NCBI GenBank assembly: GCA_021808875.1
Contig: JAKBAU010000051.1
Coordinates: forward strand, 1-14,886
DNA from: Pseudomonadota bacterium
GTDB lineage: Bacteria > Pseudomonadota > Alphaproteobacteria > Micropepsales > Micropepsaceae
Direction of reading: 5' to 3'
Length of the DNA stretch: 14,886 nucleotides
Both the position numbers and the translations under genes were made by a program. This document shows, piece after piece, positions 1 to 7,260 of the stretch; positions within the stretch are counted from its first letter, which is position 1; every line of letters starts with the position of its first letter. The notes beneath the pieces were generated by a model, which made no database searches, was not told where the DNA came from, and saw only the letters and a program-made list of their open reading frames with translations.

Positions 1-19
1 AGGTTATGCGGGGCATCAT
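1..19 (-). CDS. Possible 5' end of the next operon gene (perhaps aat), cut by the window edge
   Basis: Downstream of accC on the minus strand there are two adjacent ATG codons (19-17 and 16-14). The frame from the second reads M-P-R-I-T and then leaves the window. A GGA lies about 9 bases upstream of the first ATG, so translation could start here 25 bases after the accC stop. In many alphaproteobacteria accB-accC is followed by aat (leucyl/phenylalanyl-tRNA-protein transferase), whose N-terminus often carries an I-T-x-x-L stretch. Only five residues are visible, so the identity rests on gene order and is weak. Confidence 0.3.
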
Positions 20-44
20 AGCCGATTTTCCGGCCAGCCTGAAA

Positions 45-1391
45 TCAGGAGGGGTGACTGGCCAGCCAGTGTTCAAGCCAGTGGATGTTATAGTCGCCAT
101 TGATGATGTCGGGTTCGCGGACCAGACGCTGAAACAGCGGAATCGTGGTCTCAATCCCGGCGACGACGAGTTCGTCAAGCGCGCGCCGCAGGCGCATCAG
201 ACATTCGTTGCGGTTACGGCCGTGGACGATCAGCTTGCCCGCCAGGCTGTCATAGTAGGGCGGAATGCGGTAGCCCGTGTACATCGCCGAATCAAAGCGC
301 ACGCCAAGCCCACCTGGCGGATGAAATGCCTCAATAAGCCCCGGTGACGGCCTGAAAGTAAAAGGATTTTCGGCATTGATCCGGCACTCGATGGCGTGTC
401 CCGAGATGGTGATGTCGCGCTGTTCGAGTTCGAGCGGAAACCCGGCAGCGATGCGAAGCTGCTCGCGCACGATGTCGATCCCGGTAATGGCTTCTGTGAC
501 GGGATGCTCGACCTGGAGGCGTGTGTTCATCTCAATGAAGTAAAAACAACCATCCTCAAACAGAAATTCGATGGTACCAGCGCCCAGATATCCTAGCTTC
601 TCGAGCGCAGTGGTGACCGTCCGTCCGATTTCTTGGCGCTGAGTCGCATTGAGTGCGGGCGAAGGGGCTTCTTCCCACACTTTCTGGTGTCTTCGCTGGA
701 GCGAGCAGTCCCGCTCGCCCAGATGCAGGATCTTGCCAAACGAATCGGCAAGAACCTGAACTTCGATGTGCCGGGGGCGCGTGAGGTACTTTTCGAGGTA
801 GACCGCGTCATTGCCAAAGGCGGCCTTGGCTTCCGCGCGCGCCGTGGCCAAGGCGAGGTTGAGTTCGCTCTCCGAGCGGGCGACCTTCATGCCACGGCCG
901 CCACCGCCGGCCGACGCCTTGATCAGCACGGGATAACCGATATCGCGGGCAATGCGTTTGGCTTCGTCATCGGAGCTGACGCCGCCATCTGATCCCGGCA
1001 CGGTGGGAATGCCAGCCGATTTGGCGGCCTGCTTCGCCGCAATCTTGTCCCCCATCAGGCGGATCTGTTCGGGCTCCGGCCCGATGAATACAAGACCATG
1101 TTCCTTTACGATTTCGGCGAAACGGGCGTTTTCCGACAAAAAGCCGTATCCCGGATGGATCGCCTCGGCGCCGGTAATCTCGCAGGCCGCGATGATTTGC
1201 GGAATGTTGAGATAGGACTGCGCTGCGGCAGGGGGGCCCACACACACGCTTTCGTCGGCAAGGCGCACATGCATGGCGTCGGCATCGGCGGTGCTGTGTA
1301 TGGCGACCGTCGAGATGCCCATTTCCTTGCATGCGCGATTGATGCGTAGGGCGATTTCGCCACGATTGGCGATGAGGACTTTTTCGAACAT
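45..1391 (-). CDS. accC: Biotin carboxylase subunit of acetyl-CoA carboxylase
   Basis: This 448-residue protein carries out the ATP- and bicarbonate-dependent carboxylation of biotin on AccB, the first half-reaction of acetyl-CoA carboxylase in cytosolic fatty acid synthesis. Its length matches the family. The N-terminal domain begins [16 protein letters not shown]. The ATP-grasp glycine loop [14 protein letters not shown] lies at 158-171, and [10 protein letters not shown] at 207-216. The active-site segment [19 protein letters not shown] (227-245) holds Lys237. Glu275, Glu287 and Arg291 ([12 protein letters not shown]) line up with the E. coli metal and bicarbonate residues 276, 288 and 292. 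The C-terminal region with RINAENP is present. The ATG lies one base after the accB stop (TGATATG), so translation is probably coupled; the local ribosome binding site is weak. It is intact and ordinary. Confidence 0.97.
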   Translation of the reverse strand: MFEKVLIANRGEIALRINRACKEMGISTVAIHSTADADAMHVRLADESVCVGPPAAAQSYLNIPQIIAACEITGAEAIHPGYGFLSENARFAEIVKEHGLVFIGPEPEQIRLMGDKIAAKQAAKSAGIPTVPGSDGGVSSDDEAKRIARDIGYPVLIKASAGGGGRGMKVARSESELNLALATARAEAKAAFGNDAVYLEKYLTRPRHIEVQVLADSFGKILHLGERDCSLQRRHQKVWEEAPSPALNATQRQEIGRTVTTALEKLGYLGAGTIEFLFEDGCFYFIEMNTRLQVEHPVTEAITGIDIVREQLRIAAGFPLELEQRDITISGHAIECRINAENPFTFRPSPGLIEAFHPPGGLGVRFDSAMYTGYRIPPYYDSLAGKLIVHGRNRNECLMRLRRALDELVVAGIETTIPLFQRLVREPDIINGDYNIHWLEHWLASHPS

Positions 1392-1392
1392 A

Positions 1393-1884
1393 TCAGCCCA
1401 GCACGACTAGGGCCTGGCCGTACTCAACCGGCTCGCCGTCTCGGACACAGACTTCCTTGATGACGCCGGACCGCGGCGCACTGATCGGGTTCATAGTTTT
1501 CATCGCTTCGACGATGAGAAGCGTGTCGCCTTCCTTGACGCTGTCTCCAGGCTTGACAAATGCCGGGGCACCGGGCTCGGGAGCGATATAGACCGTTCCG
1601 ACCATCGGCGAGGGGACGGTGCCAGCCGCAGGTGCTTCGCGCCGCGCAGGGGACGCTTCTGAGGTCATTCCGGGAGTGGGAAGAGCTGCCGACGCCGCCG
1701 GGGGGACTCCACCATGGACGATATTGATCTGGCGGGCGACCCGGATACGCAGACCGGCTTGCTCGACCTCGATTTCTGTGAGGCTGGTCTCAGTCAAAAG
1801 CTCCGCCAGTTCGCGGATGACCGAGGCATCAATGCTGTTGGGCCGTGGAGATGGTTGCGCCTCTTTGGCGTCTTTGCTGCTCAT
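1393..1884 (-). CDS. accB: Biotin carboxyl carrier protein of acetyl-CoA carboxylase
   Basis: This 163-residue carrier presents biotin to AccC and then to the AccAD carboxyltransferase. Residues 18-50 form the N-terminal segment typical of AccB ([20 protein letters not shown]...). Residues 52-93 are a low-complexity Ala/Pro linker. Residues 92-163 are the biotinyl domain, with PSPMVGTVY and the biotin site VEAMKTMN, where Lys129 is the biotinylated lysine. The start chosen is the ATG at 1884, preceded by AAGGA with 9 bases spacing inside the end of aroQ. The frame stays open 24 codons further upstream, but that extension lies inside aroQ and does not look like AccB. The start overlaps the aroQ stop as ATGA, a classic coupling arrangement. 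Confidence 0.96.
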   Translation of the reverse strand: MSSKDAKEAQPSPRPNSIDASVIRELAELLTETSLTEIEVEQAGLRIRVARQINIVHGGVPPAASAALPTPGMTSEASPARREAPAAGTVPSPMVGTVYIAPEPGAPAFVKPGDSVKEGDTLLIVEAMKTMNPISAPRSGVIKEVCVRDGEPVEYGQALVVLG

Positions 1885-2336
1885 GCGTTCGCGTCCTTGA
1901 GAAGCTTGGCCAGTGCGTCGACGGCCAAGAGGTAGCCTTGCTCTTTCAATCCGCAAATCACTCCGGTGGCAATGGGGCTGACATAGGAGTGATGCCGGAA
2001 GGATTCCCGAGCGTAAGGGTTGGAGAGATGGACTTCGATCAGGGGCTGGTCAAGCGTCCGCAAGGCATCATGAATGGCGACCGAGGTGTGGGTGAATGCG
2101 CCAGCATTGAGAATCACCCCACTGGCCTCGTCTCGGGCCTCCTGGATCCAGTCGACGAGCGTACCTTCATGATTTGACTGGCGAAATGTCACCAGAAGCT
2201 GGTGTGCGGCGGCACGGGCTACCACCGCCGCCTCAATGTCACTTAGGCGCGTGCGGCCATAGATCTCGGGTTCGCGAAGGCCCAAAAGGTTGAGATTGGG
2301 CCCGTTCAGCACATATATCGGCCTGTCTTTGGCCAA
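1881..2336 (-). CDS. aroQ: Type II 3-dehydroquinate dehydratase
   Basis: It dehydrates 3-dehydroquinate to 3-dehydroshikimate in the shikimate pathway as a cytosolic dodecamer (family knowledge). From the chosen start it is 151 residues, the usual length. Family signatures run in order: [17 protein letters not shown] (11-27) with catalytic Tyr26, the flexible-loop arginine Arg21, [12 protein letters not shown] (53-64), [10 protein letters not shown] (76-85), EVHLSN (101-106) with catalytic His103, and [17 protein letters not shown] (113-129). The frame also opens at a TTG at 2393. I chose the TTG at 2336 because GGGAG sits 6 bases before it and because it gives the family N-terminus without a 19-residue tail. 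First gene of the aroQ-accB-accC operon. Confidence 0.94.
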   Translation of the reverse strand: MAKDRPIYVLNGPNLNLLGLREPEIYGRTRLSDIEAAVVARAAAHQLLVTFRQSNHEGTLVDWIQEARDEASGVILNAGAFTHTSVAIHDALRTLDQPLIEVHLSNPYARESFRHHSYVSPIATGVICGLKEQGYLLAVDALAKLLKDANA

Positions 2337-2348
2337 AGGTTTCTCCCG

Positions 2349-2377
2349 TTCACCCGGTTTGCGCAAGTCGTTATACT
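2349..2377 (+). promoter_or_regulatory. Candidate promoter for thiSG, sharing a TATA core with a possible aroQ promoter
   Basis: A TTCACC (2349-2354) is separated by 17 bases from TATACT (2372-2377), about 44 bases before the thiSG ATG. The same core read on the minus strand gives TATAAC (2375-2370), with TTCCAT (2398-2393) 17 bases upstream, which could serve aroQ. The -35 boxes are poor matches to the sigma70 consensus, so this is a hypothesis from spacing and position. No TPP-riboswitch core motifs are visible between here and the start codon. Confidence 0.35.
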
Positions 2378-2420
2378 GGGCGAGCGCGGCCAATGGAAAT
2401 ACCAGCTAGGAACAGGCTTT

Positions 2421-3407
2421 ATGTCGCTTCATGTGATTATCAACGGCGAGGATCGCGAATTGTCCGGGACCATGACCCTCTCTGCTCTGTTGACTGAGCT
2501 GGGGATCGAGACCGGCAAGATCGCGATTGAGCGCAATCTCGAGATCGTGCCGCGCTCTCAATATGATAGCCTGGAGATAGGGGCCGGCGACCGGCTAGAG
2601 ATCGTTCACTTCATCGGGGGAGGCAATCTGCCGTCGGCCGAGCAGCCGCTGGTCATCGCCGGTCGTCAGTTCCACTCGCGGCTGATTGTGGGGACTGGCA
2701 AATACAAGAGTTACGCTGAAAATGCTGCAGCGTTGGAGGCCTCCGGCGCTGAAATGGTGACGGTCGCAGTCCGCCGGGTCAATCTGAGCGATCCGGACCA
2801 GCCGAAGCTCATGGATTTCATCGATCCCAGAAAATACACCTATCTGCCCAATACGGCGGGCTGCTTCACCGGTGAAGATGCGGTCCGAACCCTGCGTCTT
2901 GCGCGGGAGGTCGGTGGCTGGGATCTCGTCAAGCTCGAAGTGCTGGGTGATCGCAAGACGCTCTATCCCGACATGATCGAGACCTTGCGGGCCACCGAGT
3001 TGCTGATCAAGGATGGCTTTCAGGTCATGGTCTATTGCAGCGATGATCCCTTGATGGCCAAACGGCTTGAGGAGCTCGGTGCCTGCGCCATCATGCCTCT
3101 CGCGGCCCCCATTGGGTCTGGTCTTGGGCTACAGAACCCGGTTGGCATCCGCATGATTGTCGAGGAGGCCAAGGTACCGGTCATTGTGGATGCCGGAGTG
3201 GGCACTGCCTCTGATGCGGCCATAGCCATGGAGCTTGGCTGTGACGCAGTATTGATGAACACCGCCATCGCCGAGGCCAAGCATCCGGTGCTGATGGCCG
3301 CTGCCATGAAGCACGCGGTGCAGGCGGGACGGCTCGCCTATCTGGCCGGGCGCATGCCCAAAAAACGCTATGCCGATCCTTCCAGTCCGTTGGCAGGGCT
3401 GATCTGA
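2421..3407 (+). CDS. thiSG: ThiS-ThiG fusion: sulfur carrier protein joined to thiazole synthase
   Basis: This 328-residue chain joins two thiamin pathway proteins. Residues 1-68 are a complete ThiS (ubiquitin-like sulfur carrier) ending in the conserved IVHFIGGG. Residues about 73-328 are a complete ThiG, which makes the thiazole phosphate from deoxyxylulose phosphate, dehydroglycine and sulfur from ThiS. ThiG marks include [10 protein letters not shown] (86-95), PNTAGC (143-148), KLEVLGD (171-177) with the Schiff-base Lys171, and [12 protein letters not shown] (255-266). The ATG is preceded by AGGAACAGG. Frame is continuous across the junction, and neither alternative frame gives a stop close to the diglycine. 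Such fusions are annotated in other proteobacteria. ThiS normally works through a free C-terminal glycine, so this chain may need cleavage. It stands alone between divergent aroQ and convergent dsbA-like genes. Confidence 0.95.
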   Translation: MSLHVIINGEDRELSGTMTLSALLTELGIETGKIAIERNLEIVPRSQYDSLEIGAGDRLEIVHFIGGGNLPSAEQPLVIAGRQFHSRLIVGTGKYKSYAENAAALEASGAEMVTVAVRRVNLSDPDQPKLMDFIDPRKYTYLPNTAGCFTGEDAVRTLRLAREVGGWDLVKLEVLGDRKTLYPDMIETLRATELLIKDGFQVMVYCSDDPLMAKRLEELGACAIMPLAAPIGSGLGLQNPVGIRMIVEEAKVPVIVDAGVGTASDAAIAMELGCDAVLMNTAIAEAKHPVLMAAAMKHAVQAGRLAYLAGRMPKKRYADPSSPLAGLI

Positions 3408-3430
3408 AACGCGATCTGCCATGGCGGGAT

Positions 3431-3450
3431 GGACAGTGCCGAAACTGTCC
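3431..3450. terminator. Short hairpin between convergent thiSG and the dsbA-like gene
   Basis: GGACAGT (3431-3437) and ACTGTCC (3444-3450) form a perfect 7-bp stem around a 6-base loop. It starts 23 bases after the thiSG stop and overlaps the last base of the dsbA-like stop codon. Position between two convergent genes suggests a shared terminator. There is no run of T on either side, so an intrinsic terminator is not proven. Confidence 0.4.
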
Positions 3451-4196
3451 TAGCTCGAGCGCTGGCGCATCAGCTGCGCCAGCTGTTTCGCGTTGACGGC
3501 TCCTTCGCGCATCCGTCCGTCGACAATGAAGGCTGGTGTGCCGTCGATGTCGGCGGCCATGGCCAGGGCATTGGCATTGTTAATGGTTTCGGTAACCGAC
3601 GCAGCTTGCGCATCGTGTTGTAATTTTTTCACGTCCAGTCCCACCTTTTGCGCAATGGCGAGCGCGATCTTGCGGTCGACCAAGCCTTGTTGACGCATCA
3701 TGGCAAAATGATAGGCGAGATACTTGGCCGGCTGGGCCCGCGCTGCGATGGCAAGGCGAGCTGCTGCTACCGATGCGTTACCCTTGATGGGGAATTCAAT
3801 GAAGGCGAAACGGGCGTCCTTTTTGTGGGCGTTGTAGAACGCTTCGACTGCCGGATTGGAGGCTCGGCAAAATGGGCAATTGTAGTCGAAGAACTCAACA
3901 AATGTCGTCTTGGCTTGCGCAGGCCCAGTGATGAACGCGAGTTTGGGATCAAAGAACGGCTTCAGCCCAAGTTTGTCGACGGCAGCCTGGCGGGCAGCGT
4001 CGTCTGCGATTTGCTGCTCTTCTTGCAGCCTGTTGCTCATCTTTACGAGTATTTCAGGGTGGGTGAGTAGATAGGACCGCACCGTCGCCGTCGTGTTGGG
4101 CGTGGGAAGCAGTCCCGCTGCTGACAAGGCATAGACGCTTGCCACGGCAATGACCGCGCCGGCCAAGGTACTTGTCAGCGTCGCTCTGAAACCCAT
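3450..4196 (-). CDS. Exported DsbA-family thioredoxin-fold oxidoreductase, CPFC active site
   Basis: This 248-residue protein is probably a periplasmic thiol-disulfide oxidoreductase or isomerase. An uncleaved anchor or signal sequence spans about 8-29 after MGFRATL. Residues 37-60 (TVRSYLLTHPEILVKMSNRL) resemble the small helical segment found before the catalytic domain in ScsC-like and Com1-like proteins. The thioredoxin domain has FVEFFDYNCPFCRASNP (99-115), with the CPFC pair Cys107/Cys110, and a DGTPAFIVDGR segment (218-228) with cis-Pro221. I chose the ATG at 4196, 7 bases after the stop of the M48 gene; the frame opens 21 codons earlier, but that would overlap the M48 gene and put a polar tail before the signal. 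It is the second gene of a likely two-gene operon. Whether it oxidises or isomerises cannot be read from sequence. Confidence 0.88.
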   Translation of the reverse strand: MGFRATLTSTLAGAVIAVASVYALSAAGLLPTPNTTATVRSYLLTHPEILVKMSNRLQEEQQIADDAARQAAVDKLGLKPFFDPKLAFITGPAQAKTTFVEFFDYNCPFCRASNPAVEAFYNAHKKDARFAFIEFPIKGNASVAAARLAIAARAQPAKYLAYHFAMMRQQGLVDRKIALAIAQKVGLDVKKLQHDAQAASVTETINNANALAMAADIDGTPAFIVDGRMREGAVNAKQLAQLMRQRSS

Positions 4197-4203
4197 GATG
4201 TAT

Positions 4204-5628
4204 TCAGCCTCTGTCGTGTTGCTCGCGGAGGAGAGATGTTGCTGTGGAGATAATGTCACTCGCCCGCTGCCAGGCTATCGTCCCCGGTTTCAGCTTATGC
4301 GCCGCGCGGTTGGCGAAGACCGCTGCCGCTTGCATGCCTCCGCTCCAGTAATACCGTTCAGCGGTAGCCAAATCTGCCATCGGTTGATCGCCTAGCGTCG
4401 AATAGGCCTGGGCTTCCTCATACCAGCCAAAGGTATTGGTTCTGTCCTGCTGCATGGCAACCTGCAGATTGGAAACCGCTGCCTTGACCTGAGGCCGCTC
4501 ATTGGTCGCAATTTGCGCGGCAGCAAGGGAGACCCGGATCAGGGGCGCATCCGGTAGCAGATCGACAGCTTTCTGGTAGGGAATTATGCCGGCGCGAGGC
4601 TTGCTCATTTCGACCAGAATCTGTCCATACATTTCCCAGAAATATGGATTTTTGGGCTCGCGCTTGATCAGTGTCTGGATCTGTGACAGTGCCTTCCCAA
4701 AGTCAGGTTCGCGGAAGTACGCCATCGCGCGAGCGTAAAGCGCTTCATCGCTGTTGTCGGAGGGAGGATAGCGACGCAGGACATCGGATGGCTTGTCGAG
4801 ATAGCCAATCAGCTTGGCTTGGATCATGTGGTATTCATGTACGACAGCCGGACTGTCCTTGACGTCCTTGTAGGGGCTTGCGTCGACGCGTTTGCGCAAT
4901 TCATCGATACGAATATCGTCCGCGGGGTGATCGGAAATGAACGTTTTGTTGAAGTCCGCGCTCATGCGCTGCTGTTGCGCCAGCATTTCGAACACATGCA
5001 GCATGCCCTCGGCAGACTGGTGTGTGCGCGTCAGATAGGTGACGCCGCGCTGGTCTGCGGTGGATTCCTGTGCCCGTGAAAACTCCAGATACTGGGACAT
5101 CGCCGCCTGCTGACCGAGGACGAAGGCGCCCATTCCAGCAGCCCCGCCGCCTGCGACCATGGCCACGACACCAACGAGTATGCCAAGCAGCATCGGGATG
5201 GTGGCCTTCTGCATCGCCATGGCGCCACGAATCACATCGCCTCCTGCAATGTGTCCGGTTTCGTGGGCGAGCACGCCCTTGACCTCATTTGGGGACTTCA
5301 GCTGGGTCAGAAGCCCGGTATTGACGAAAATATCCTCGCCTTCACTTTCGAGCGGGCTTTGTGCCGCAAAGGCGTTGATGGCCGGATCGGCATTCAGGTA
5401 GATGTGTATGGTTGAGGGGTCGACACCGGCCGCCCGCAGCAGGGGACGTTCATAAGAGTAGAGTACGCGCTCGATCTCGGTGTCGCGGATGATTTCAATG
5501 CCCTGAGCCGAAGCCGATGTTGTCGCTGCCAGAAGCGTCACCAGGGTGGGTGCGACAAAGGCGAGGGCCCGTAATACCGCCTTCAGGCGGCCAGCAATTA
5601 ACCGGATCCGAGGGTTGCAAAACGCCAA
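4204..5628 (-). CDS. Secreted M48 metalloprotease with TPR-like C-terminal region (BepA/YfgC type)
   Basis: This 474-residue protein is probably a periplasmic zinc protease/chaperone for outer membrane proteins, as BepA is for LptD in E. coli. Residues 1-42 look like a Sec signal: basic start, hydrophobic core ALAFVAPTLVTLLAA, cleavage after ASA. The peptidase domain has AHETGH (121-126; zinc ligands His122 and His126, catalytic Glu123), the third ligand Glu188 in ESTAD, and a DHP motif (His234) that in BepA acts as a gating ligand. A hydrophobic Gly-rich segment (about 143-172) is typical of this subgroup. Residues about 290-460 are helical TPR-like repeats. I chose the TTG at 5628 because AGGAGAGG lies 7 bases upstream; the frame opens further at another TTG at 5700 but would add 24 arginine-rich residues before the signal. 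It leads the operon with the dsbA-like gene. Confidence 0.92.
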   Translation of the reverse strand: MAFCNPRIRLIAGRLKAVLRALAFVAPTLVTLLAATTSASAQGIEIIRDTEIERVLYSYERPLLRAAGVDPSTIHIYLNADPAINAFAAQSPLESEGEDIFVNTGLLTQLKSPNEVKGVLAHETGHIAGGDVIRGAMAMQKATIPMLLGILVGVVAMVAGGGAAGMGAFVLGQQAAMSQYLEFSRAQESTADQRGVTYLTRTHQSAEGMLHVFEMLAQQQRMSADFNKTFISDHPADDIRIDELRKRVDASPYKDVKDSPAVVHEYHMIQAKLIGYLDKPSDVLRRYPPSDNSDEALYARAMAYFREPDFGKALSQIQTLIKREPKNPYFWEMYGQILVEMSKPRAGIIPYQKAVDLLPDAPLIRVSLAAAQIATNERPQVKAAVSNLQVAMQQDRTNTFGWYEEAQAYSTLGDQPMADLATAERYYWSGGMQAAAVFANRAAHKLKPGTIAWQRASDIISTATSLLREQHDRG

Positions 5629-5671
5629 GGCTTGACCTCTCCTCTCAGCCCGCGCCACATCCCGGGATCGG

Positions 5672-5700
5672 ACCCTATGAGTGGGGCCGCCTGGCGTCAA
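5672..5700 (-). promoter_or_regulatory. Candidate promoter for the M48-dsbA-like operon
   Basis: On the minus strand TTGACG (5700-5695) is followed after exactly 17 bases by TAGGGT (5677-5672), placing a start near 5665 and a leader of about 37 bases containing AGGAGAGG. The -35 is 5/6 to consensus; the -10 keeps only the TA...T frame. If right, the upstream TTG at 5700 lies inside the promoter, which supports the start at 5628. Confidence 0.4.
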
Positions 5701-5757
5701 TCAGGGCTGCTATGTCACGTCGACGCGCGATCTGAACCACAAAAATTGGACCATTTC

Positions 5758-7254
5758 ATGCCACGTCTGCGCATTCTGTTGTGTCTTTCGGGAGTTCTTC
5801 TGCTCACCGGCTGCTCGCTGGGCGGCCTGACCTATAACCCCAATCGGGGGCTTGAGGTATCCCAAACCGGCCAGAGCTCTGCTTCAACCACATCGGATAA
5901 CGGCCGTGGTGAACTCACGCTAGGGTCGCTGTTCGGCGCGAGCTCCAGCAATCCGCGTGACGGCTATGTAGTGGGCGATGAACCCTCGGCGGTCAAGGCT
6001 GCCTCCGCGGTCCTGCACGAGGGTGGCAGTGCGGCGGATGCGGTGACCGCTCTATACCTTTCGATGGCCGTTACATTTCCGGGGGCTGCCAGCCTGGGCG
6101 GGGGTGGGGCCTGCGTGATCTATAACGAACAAAGTGGCCGGGCACACACGCTCACCTTCATGCCCGGAAAGGCAGGAGACGGAAAATATGGCGTTCCGGG
6201 CAATGTGCGTGGCTTTCAAGTCCTGCAGAGCCGATATGGCAAGCTGCCCTGGGCACGAGATGTCACCTATGCCGAAGCGATGGCGGCCACAGGATTTCCG
6301 GTTTCGGCGGCGCTCGAGCAGCGCCTGACCGCAAATCTGGAGCGCATCCGCAAGGACCCCGCGCTGGCGAGGGAATTTCTCGATGCCTCCGGTCAGGTCA
6401 AACCGATCGGTACGATCGTTCGCGCGCCCGCGTTGGCGGAAACGCTTGACAGCTTGCGTCGTCACGGGCCTGACGTGTTTTACACCGGCAGCCTGGGTGA
6501 GCAGATCGTAAGGGCCATTGCGGGTGAGGGGGGCACGGTGAGCCTGAAGGGCCTGGCTGACTATCGGGCCCAGGTCGCATCCTCACCCAGCTTGAGACTG
6601 GACGGCGACCGTCTCTTTGTGGGAGGGGACAGGCTGCATGAAGGCGGCTTCGCCCAAACCCTGACCCGTGCCCTCTTCGCTGCGGGGACATCGACAGCGG
6701 CCGGAGACCCAGCTGATCTCGCCACCAGCGTACTGACACAGGCACGTGTCCAGGCCCATCTTGTCGCGCCAACCCCGGATGAGGGGGCCACAGGCTTTGC
6801 CGCTCTCGACAGGGCCGGTCAAGCCGTCGCCTGCGCGGTCACCATGAACGGACCATTCGGTGCTGGCCACACGGTGCCGGGAACGGGCATCGTCCTTGCT
6901 GCAGCAGCCAATGGCTCTCAGGCCCTGGGGAACGCTGCAGTCCTCAGCCCGATGATCCTCGTGCGCAATGACACCGGCCCGATCCTGATACCCGGCTCAC
7001 AGCCAAGCTTTACCCCGGTTCTGGTTGGAGCTGGTGCAGGGGGACCGGGCAGCGCGGCAGCGCTGGCCTATGCCATCTATCAGCTTGAACGCGGCGGTGG
7101 GATTACCGCCGTGAGCCAAATTCCGAATGGGCTTGTAGGTAACAATGACAGCGTCAATGCCATCGCCTGTCATGATGGGGTGTGCGCAGCATTGACCAAT
7201 CCACGGGCGGCAGGGTTTGCCGTGGCGATTGCCGCCCGCAGACCGAAGGCATGA
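5758..7254 (+). CDS. GGT-like lipoprotein with degenerate gamma-glutamyltransferase active site
   Basis: This 498-residue protein starts with a lipoprotein signal whose lipobox LLTGC puts the lipidated cysteine at 19. It then follows the gamma-glutamyltransferase fold: an early helix with EGGSAADAVTALYLSMAVTFPGAASLGGGG (88-117), VPGNVRGF (146-153), the RYGKLPWARDVTYAEAMAATGFPVS stretch (159-183), and FYTGSLGEQIVRAI (241-254). The family's FRE-type arginine that binds glutamate is missing (TLTFMPGKAG, 131-140). At the self-cleavage site the usual T-[TA]-H-x-[ST] reads A344-T-G-F-A, so the nucleophile position is Ala in an ungapped alignment, and the later NN-x-MDDF aspartates are absent. It may therefore be unprocessed and inactive. 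The ATG at 5758 was chosen for the signal; its ribosome binding site is poor. It is divergent from the M48 gene. Confidence 0.82.
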   Translation: MPRLRILLCLSGVLLLTGCSLGGLTYNPNRGLEVSQTGQSSASTTSDNGRGELTLGSLFGASSSNPRDGYVVGDEPSAVKAASAVLHEGGSAADAVTALYLSMAVTFPGAASLGGGGACVIYNEQSGRAHTLTFMPGKAGDGKYGVPGNVRGFQVLQSRYGKLPWARDVTYAEAMAATGFPVSAALEQRLTANLERIRKDPALAREFLDASGQVKPIGTIVRAPALAETLDSLRRHGPDVFYTGSLGEQIVRAIAGEGGTVSLKGLADYRAQVASSPSLRLDGDRLFVGGDRLHEGGFAQTLTRALFAAGTSTAAGDPADLATSVLTQARVQAHLVAPTPDEGATGFAALDRAGQAVACAVTMNGPFGAGHTVPGTGIVLAAAANGSQALGNAAVLSPMILVRNDTGPILIPGSQPSFTPVLVGAGAGGPGSAAALAYAIYQLERGGGITAVSQIPNGLVGNNDSVNAIACHDGVCAALTNPRAAGFAVAIAARRPKA

Positions 7255-7260
7255 GAGCGC

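Noticed and set aside
1885..1956. 24-residue N-terminal extension of AccB
   Set aside because: It lies inside aroQ, is arginine-rich and unlike AccB; the ATG at 1884 has AAGGA upstream and the ATGA overlap.
2337..2420. Possible TPP riboswitch before thiSG
   Set aside because: The leader is too short and lacks the CUGAGA and ACCUGAU-type core motifs.
2630..2700. Programmed frameshift or internal start separating ThiS from ThiG
   Set aside because: Neither alternative frame stops near the diglycine, and only a CTG without precedent sits where ThiG would begin; a single chain is the simpler reading.
5629..5700. TTG at 5700 as the M48 start
   Set aside because: It would place an arginine-rich tail before the signal peptide, lacks a ribosome binding site, and overlaps the candidate promoter.
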